This document shows positions 59,007-64,000 of a stretch of DNA of 64,000 bases, one piece after another (position 1 is the stretch's first letter; each line of letters starts with the position of its first letter). A program made the position numbers and the translations under genes. Source of the stretch: Lucinisca nassula (taxonomy: Eukaryota > Mollusca > Bivalvia > Lucinida > Lucinidae); NCBI GenBank assembly GCA_963580285.1, contig OY757021.1:96335221-96399220 (forward strand), in the 5' to 3' direction. The notes below the pieces were generated by a model. It was not told the DNA's origin and did not search any database. It saw nothing but the letters and a program-made list of their open reading frames with translations.

Positions 59007-59471
59007 ACACGGTCAACCTGTTACATATATGTAGATTGTGGGTACTTGTTAGGACCGCCTTGGTTTAAACATATTTATTTCATTAGTACATATACAGTAA
59101 ATTCAATATACACTTCTGTGAACAATAGAAAGGATAAGAATGAAAGCATATGCTTATAGAGTTCAGCTCCTTGATGAGGCGGTTCTAACGTGTACCCAGA
59201 ATCTATATTTTGAGCAGAAATAAGAAAAATATCATAATTTTTCATCTGAAAATTGTTGCTTTTTGGCAATAAAATTTACAATGTATTTGAATAGGCTTGT
59301 TTTTGCAATGTATTCAACTTATTTATATTGCAGCTTTTCAAGCTTCACCTAGTCTTTTAACTGCTCTAAATCATCTGTAAGTTCATCCGAAAACCATGGC
59401 TTTTCAATGATATGTCTATGGGATGTAATGGAAAGAAAAATGATGTCTGTAAATAGGCCTGAAGTTCAAAC

Positions 59472-61075
59472 TAGAAACAAGAGGCCCATGGGCCACTATG
59501 CTCACCAGAGCTCAGGCGGGCATTGCCCACTGGCAGCCATGTATGGCTTTAATTTATCGATTCTAAAGTCTCCAAAATGAACCCCCATTTCCAAATGAGC
59601 ACCCATATGGAAAATGTATCTGAAATATTAGGCCTTTTATGAAGCCCAAGTTGGTATCACTGAATGCGTCTTATCATAAGGAACAAGAATAATGGTTTAG
59701 AGTGGGGATCTGTAAAGTTCCTGAGATATAAGGCCTTTTAAGCTGTGCAGGGGTTGGGGCATGGCCCTGGCAAACCCCAGGAAAGTCAAGATTGTTGTCA
59801 CTGAATGTGTCTTATCAATAGGACCAAGAAAATATATTGTTTAGGGGTGGGGATCTGAACTGTTTCTGACATACGAGGCCCTTTTATGAAGTCAAGAGGA
59901 GTGGAATGGCCGCTGTGGACCACCAAGATGGTGTGACTGAATGTGTCTAATCACAAGGAACAAGAATATATATAATTATGATGTGGGGATCTTAATGGTG
60001 TCAGATATATGGCCTTTTATGAAGTGGAGGGGTGGGCCATGACATCGACACATTGCCCTAGCACAGAGTGATCCCAGGTGATATGAATGAATTAGTCTTA
60101 TCATAAGGAACACAAATATACATGTGTTAGGGGTGGGGCACTGAACAGTTTCTGAGATAAATGGCATTTTAGGAAGTGGAGGGGACGGGGCAAGGCCCCG
60201 GCACATCCCAGGGGACCCCCAGGTTAGTGTCACTGAATGCGTCTTATCATAAGAAAGAAGAATATGGTTATGGGGTGAGAATCGGAATGGTTTCTAAGAT
60301 ATATGGCCTTTTATGTAGTAGAGGGGTGGGGCATGGCCCCTGCGCACCCTTGGAGACCCCTAGGTTTGTATCACTGAATGCGTCTTATCATAAGGAACAA
60401 GAATATATATTGTTTATGGGTGGGGATCTGAAAGGTTTCTGAGATATTAGGCCTTTTACGAAGAAGAGGGGTTGGGCAAGGCCCCTGCACATCCCAGAGG
60501 ACCTCCAGGTTGGTGTCACTGAATGCCTTTTATCATAAGGAACAAGAATATATATGGTTTAGGGGTCGGGATCTCAATGGTTTCTGAGATATTGGGCCTG
60601 TTACGAAGTGGAGGGGGTGGGGCATGGCCCAAGCACATCCCAGGGGACCACCAGGTTGGTGTCACTGAATGCATCCTATCATATATGTCCTTTTATGAAA
60701 TGGAGGGTGGGGTATGACCCAGGCGCACCCTGGGACACCCCTAGGTTGGTATCACTGAATGGTTTCTGAGATATATGTCCTTTTATGAAATGAAGAGGGT
60801 GGGGCATGGCCCGGGCACCCCCAGAGACCCCTAGGTTGATATCACTGAATGCATGCTATCATAAGGAACAAGAATATATATGGTTTAGGGGTGGGGATCT
60901 GAAAGGTTTCTGAGATATTTGGCCTTTTACAAAGTGGAAGGGGTGGGGCATGGCCCAGGCACATCCCAGTGGACTCGCAGGTTGGTGTCACTGAATGGGT
61001 CTTATCATAAGAAACAAGAAAGGTTAGCAATAAAATCTGGGCCACTAAACACAGCAAATGGCCAATAATTTGCTA
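59472..61075 (+). mobile_element. 1.6-kb tandem-repeat element (AAGAGGCCCATGGGCC end)
   Basis: AAACAAGAGGCCCATGGGCCACTATGCTCACC, then about ten units of roughly 120-150 bp (GGTGTCACTGAATGCGTCTTATCATAAGGAACAAGAATATATATGG ... GAGATATTAGGCCTTTTACGAAGTGGAGGGG). It shares the ACAAGAGG(G/C)CCATG end type with 52862-54672. Confidence 0.78.
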
Positions 61076-61084
61076 AACGTTCTT

Positions 61085-61560
61085 TGAGTACAAAGAAAGT
61101 TTTGTATGCAATCTTCTCTGGTGAAGGAGTCACAATGAAAGTGCCGGTGAAAAAGTGCAAAAACATTACCAGAAAGTTACCACAAAGATGTAGTACTGAA
61201 GAAACTGAAAAAGTATTATCAGAAACGACGCCCTGCCATTGGTTTTAAACATGTCCGTCTTCTATATGTCAATGCAACCGCTCATACCTCCGCAATAGTT
61301 GCGGCGTTTTTGAAGAAAGAAAAAGTAACTGTTTTGCCTCATCCCCCGTATTCCCCAGACCTTGCCCCATGTGATTTCTTTTTGTTTCCGAAATTGAATT
61401 CATTCCTTGCTGGGCGGAAATACCAGTCCCGACATGCACTTGGATCTGCCATTCATTAGTACTGTGCCCAAATCAGCGTACTGTGTGGCCTTAAAGAAGT
61501 GGGTATATCGGCTGAAACTTTGCATTTCTAGCCAAGAGGAGTACTTCAAGGGCATGAAAT
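61085..61560 (+). pseudogene. Mariner transposase C-terminal half, dead
   Basis: Frameshifted pieces give KKVLYAIF, KKLKKYYQKRRPAIGFKHV, AHTSAIVAAFLKKEK, VLPHPPYSPDLAPCDFFLF, GRKYQSRHALGSAI, and in another frame ALKKWVYRLKLCISSQEEYF with stop TGA at about 61558. HPPYSPDLAPCDFFLFPKL is a mariner-family signature around the third catalytic Asp. The usual DN.(P)AH motif reads VNATAH, so the second catalytic Asp is lost. Internal stop after SAIH near 61457. Confidence 0.88.
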
Positions 61561-61609
61561 GAGCATTTTTGGGCTAACTTGAAATCTGAAGTCTCCAGAC
61601 AAAAATAAG

Positions 61610-64000
61610 CAATTCTTTTCGATCATCCCTTGTAGTATTCATGTTGTGTTGAACTTATCTTACTAATTCCTCAGTGAACCTTGTATCTGATTCAGCATAT
61701 ACATGTAGTATTCATATTGTTCTGGACTTGCCTTACTTATTCTGCAATGATCCTTGCATCTGATTCAGCATAATACAGTATTCATGTTCTATTGGACTGG
61801 TCTTACTGATTCCTTAGTGACCTTTGCATCTTATTCAGCATATAGTATTCTTGTTGTGTTGGGACTTGCCTTATTAATTCCTCAGTGACCCTTGCATCTG
61901 ATTCAGAATATATTATTCATGTTGTGTTGGACTTACTTGTCTTACTAATTCCTTAGTGGCTCTTGTATCTGATTCAGCATGTAGTATTCTTGGTGTGTTG
62001 GGCTTGTCTTACTAATTCCTCAGTGACCCTTGTATCTGATTCAGCATATAGTATTCTTGTTGTGTTGGACTTGTCTTACTAATTCCTTAGTGACCCTTGT
62101 ATCTGATCCACCACATAGTATTCATGTTGTGTTGGACTTACTTGTCTTACTAATTCCTTAGTGGCTCTTGTATCTGATTCAGCATATAGTATTCATGTTG
62201 TGTTGGACTTGTCTTACTAATTCCTTAGTGACCCTTGTATCTGATTCAGCATCTACTATCCATGTTGTGTTGGACTTGTCTTACTAATTCCTTAGTGACC
62301 CTTGTATCTGATTCAGCATCTACTATTCATGTTGTGTTGGACTTGTCTTACTAATTCCTTAGTGACCCTTGTATCTGATTCAGCATATAGTATTCATGTT
62401 GTGTTGGACTTGTCTTACTAATTCCTTAGTGACCCTTGTATCTGATTCAGCATATAGTATTCATGTTGTGTTGGACTTGTCTTACTAATTCCTTAGTGAC
62501 CCTTGTATCTGATTCAGCATATTGTATTCATGTTGTGTTGGACTTGTCTTACTAATTCCTTAGTGACCCTTGTATCTGATTCAGCATATAGTATTCATGT
62601 TGTGTTGGACTTGTCTTACTAATTCCTTAGTGACCCTTGTATCTGATTCAGCATATATTATTCATGTTGTGTTGGACTTGTCTTACTAATTCCTTAGTGA
62701 CCCTTGTATCTGATTCAGCATCTACTATCCATGTTCTGTTGGACTTGTCTTACTAATTCCTTAGTGACCCTTGTATCTGATTCAGCATCTACTATCCATG
62801 TTGTGTTGGACTTGTCTTACTAATTCCTTAGTGACCCTTGTATCTGATTCAGCATCGCCTTCATGCGGACTGAACAAATTATTTGTCTAAATCGCAACGG
62901 AAGTAAGGGCGAGGATTGTGGCCACCTAAAATTGATTTAAGCCCCCCAGTGGAAATCTTCCACTGACCGTTCCAAGGCGGCTCTTCTGTGGCGATTTATT
63001 TATGTTGTTGTTTGTTACTTACTGTGTGTATCACTTGTGTCTTTTAATTTTGGATGGCCATATGGCCATTTTGTGGGAAAGTAACTGTCCTTATGGCCTT
63101 CCTTTGTTTAGGTTTCCATTATGGTCTGGTCTCTTAATGTTTGTATTTCTTTCCCTTTTGGTGTCTTTTATGGGTGGAGTAAGTTAATTGTATCAATTCC
63201 TGATCTTTGTTTTACTTCTACTTTTCTACTATTCATGTTGTGTTGGACTTGTCTTACTAATTCCTTAGTGACCCTTGTATCTGATTCAGAATCTACTATT
63301 CATGTTGTGTTGGACTTGTCTTACTAATTACTTAGTGACCCTTGTATCTGATTCAGCACATATTATTCATGTTGTGCTGGACTTGTCTTACTAATTCCTT
63401 AGTGACCCTTGCATCTGATTCAGCATCTACTATTCATGTTGTGTTGGACTTGTCTTACTAATTCCTTAGTGACCCTTGTATCTGATTCAGCATCTACTAT
63501 TCATGTTGTGTTGGACTTACTTGTCTTACTAATTCCTTAGTGGCTCTTGTATCTGATTCAGCACATATTATTCATGTTGTGTTGGACTTGTCTTACTAAT
63601 TCCTTAGTGACCCTTGTATCTGATTCAGCACATATTATTCATGTTGTGTTGGACTTGTCTTACTAATTCCTTAGTGACCCTTGTATCTGATTCAGCACAT
63701 ATTATTCATGTTGTGTTGGACTTGTCTTACTAATTCCTTAGTGACCCTTGTATCTGATTCAGCATATTGTATTCATGTTGTGTTGGACTTGTCTTACTAA
63801 TTCCTTAGTGACCCTTGTATCTGATTCAGCACATATTATTCATGTTGTGTTGGACTAGTCTTACTAATTCCTAACTGACACTTGCATCTGATTCAGCATA
63901 AAGTATTCATGTTGTGTTGGACTTGTCTTACTAATTCCTTAGTGACCCTTGTATCTGATTCAGCACATATTATTCATGTTGTGTTGGACTTGTCTTACTA
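61610..64000. repeat. 67-bp satellite array (right edge)
   Basis: Unit of 67 bp, with TATTCATGTTGTGTTGGACTTG, TCTTACTAATTCCTTAGTGAC and CCTTGTATCTGATTCAGCATATAG. The first units (61610-61930) are diverged and later ones nearly identical. The array is broken once at 62855-63224 and continues past the window end. Variants with an extra TACT (ACTTACTTGTC) and GTGGCTC recur together, pointing to block duplication. Open frames are repeat artefacts. Confidence 0.93.
62855..63224 (+). mobile_element. 370-bp unknown insertion in the 67-bp satellite
   Basis: GCCTTCATGCGGACTGAACAAATTATTTG ... GATTGTGGCCACC ... CCAGTGGAAATCTTCCACTGACCGTTCCAAGGCGG ... GGATGGCCATATGGCCATTTTGTGGG ... TTTTACTTCTACTTTTC. 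Two small palindromes (GTGGAAATCTTCCAC, ATGGCCATATGGCCAT). No inverted ends, tail or protein that I recognise. Confidence 0.55.

Larger units (their letters stand above)
58682..59025 (-). mobile_element. TRIM-like LTR element with tRNA sequences in both LTRs
   Basis: Two direct repeats of 116 bp (58682-58797, 58910-59025), about 10 differences by eye. Each starts TGT and ends ACA, around a 112-bp interior. Read on the minus strand, the interior begins TTTGGTGGCCAGTG (possible primer site with TGG) and ends AGGCAGGGGGAAAA, a polypurine tract flush against the next LTR. TATA flanks both sides as a possible 4-bp duplication, and the family-C MITE continues on both sides. Each LTR contains a tRNA-like cloverleaf. 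No coding capacity, so it depends on another LTR element. Confidence 0.82.
58597..59290 (+). mobile_element. Family-C MITE carrying a TRIM and a second insertion
   Basis: AACCCCATTTTTATATAAACTGAGGTTTACAGGGGTAACCC is the left arm. It is interrupted at 58682-59025 by the TRIM and resumes GTAGATTGTGGGTACTTGTTAGGACCGCCT. A 110-bp piece (about 59062-59173) then splits the palindrome before GATGAGGCGGTTCTAACGTGTACCC. Confidence 0.75.

Overview
This window is animal nuclear DNA, most likely from a bivalve mollusc. The evidence is one host gene split into small exons by long, transposon-filled introns, several tRNA-derived SINE families (one with the V-SINE central domain), a CR1/Jockey-type LINE, many hairpin MITEs, and the hairpin-ended elements with CTGT/GTCC simple repeats and internal tandem repeats that are typical of bivalves. 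There are no bacterial-style operons. Assignment to a heterodont bivalve is only a guess.

The main gene runs on the + strand from 7754 to 47190. Its eight coding exons (7754-7855, 11301-11358, 13103-13203, 16847-16938, 23527-23630, 36368-36504, 42013-42126, 47146-47190) total 753 nt and keep one reading frame across seven GT-AG introns. They give a 250-residue protein with an N-terminal S1 RNA-binding domain, a CCHC zinc knuckle and a Lys/Ser-rich basic tail. This is the architecture and length of ZCCHC17 (pNO40/PS1D), a nucleolar, ribosome- and splicing-associated protein. Most exons lie within 16-45 bp of a transposon end. A second gene may end on the minus strand (two small exons at 58145-58095 and 55247-55195).

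Layout: 1-2082 is a 104-bp satellite containing a SINE, a piggyBac-type MITE and another SINE. 2083-5275 is a LINE on the minus strand, split by a 2-kb fold-back element (2197-4194) that itself holds further nested insertions. 5276-7750 holds simple repeats, minisatellites and SINEs. 7754-47190 is ZCCHC17 with introns full of SINEs, MITEs and tandem-repeat elements. Intron 7 carries the longest LINE copy (42411-45968), and inside that LINE sits a 382-nt-period element with two hammerhead ribozymes. 47191-61600 holds more elements, including a 344-bp TRIM-like element whose two 116-bp LTRs each contain a tRNA-like sequence (58682-59025) and a dead mariner transposase (61085-61560). 61600-64000 is a 67-bp satellite that runs off the window.

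The two most unusual items are the intronic retrozyme (two near-identical type I hammerhead ribozymes in sense orientation within ZCCHC17 intron 7) and the miniature LTR element with tRNA genes in its LTRs. Next come the fold-back element built from ATGGATATCCAT palindromes, with its empty site visible elsewhere in the window, and two SINE families with unlike heads that share the same core and tail.
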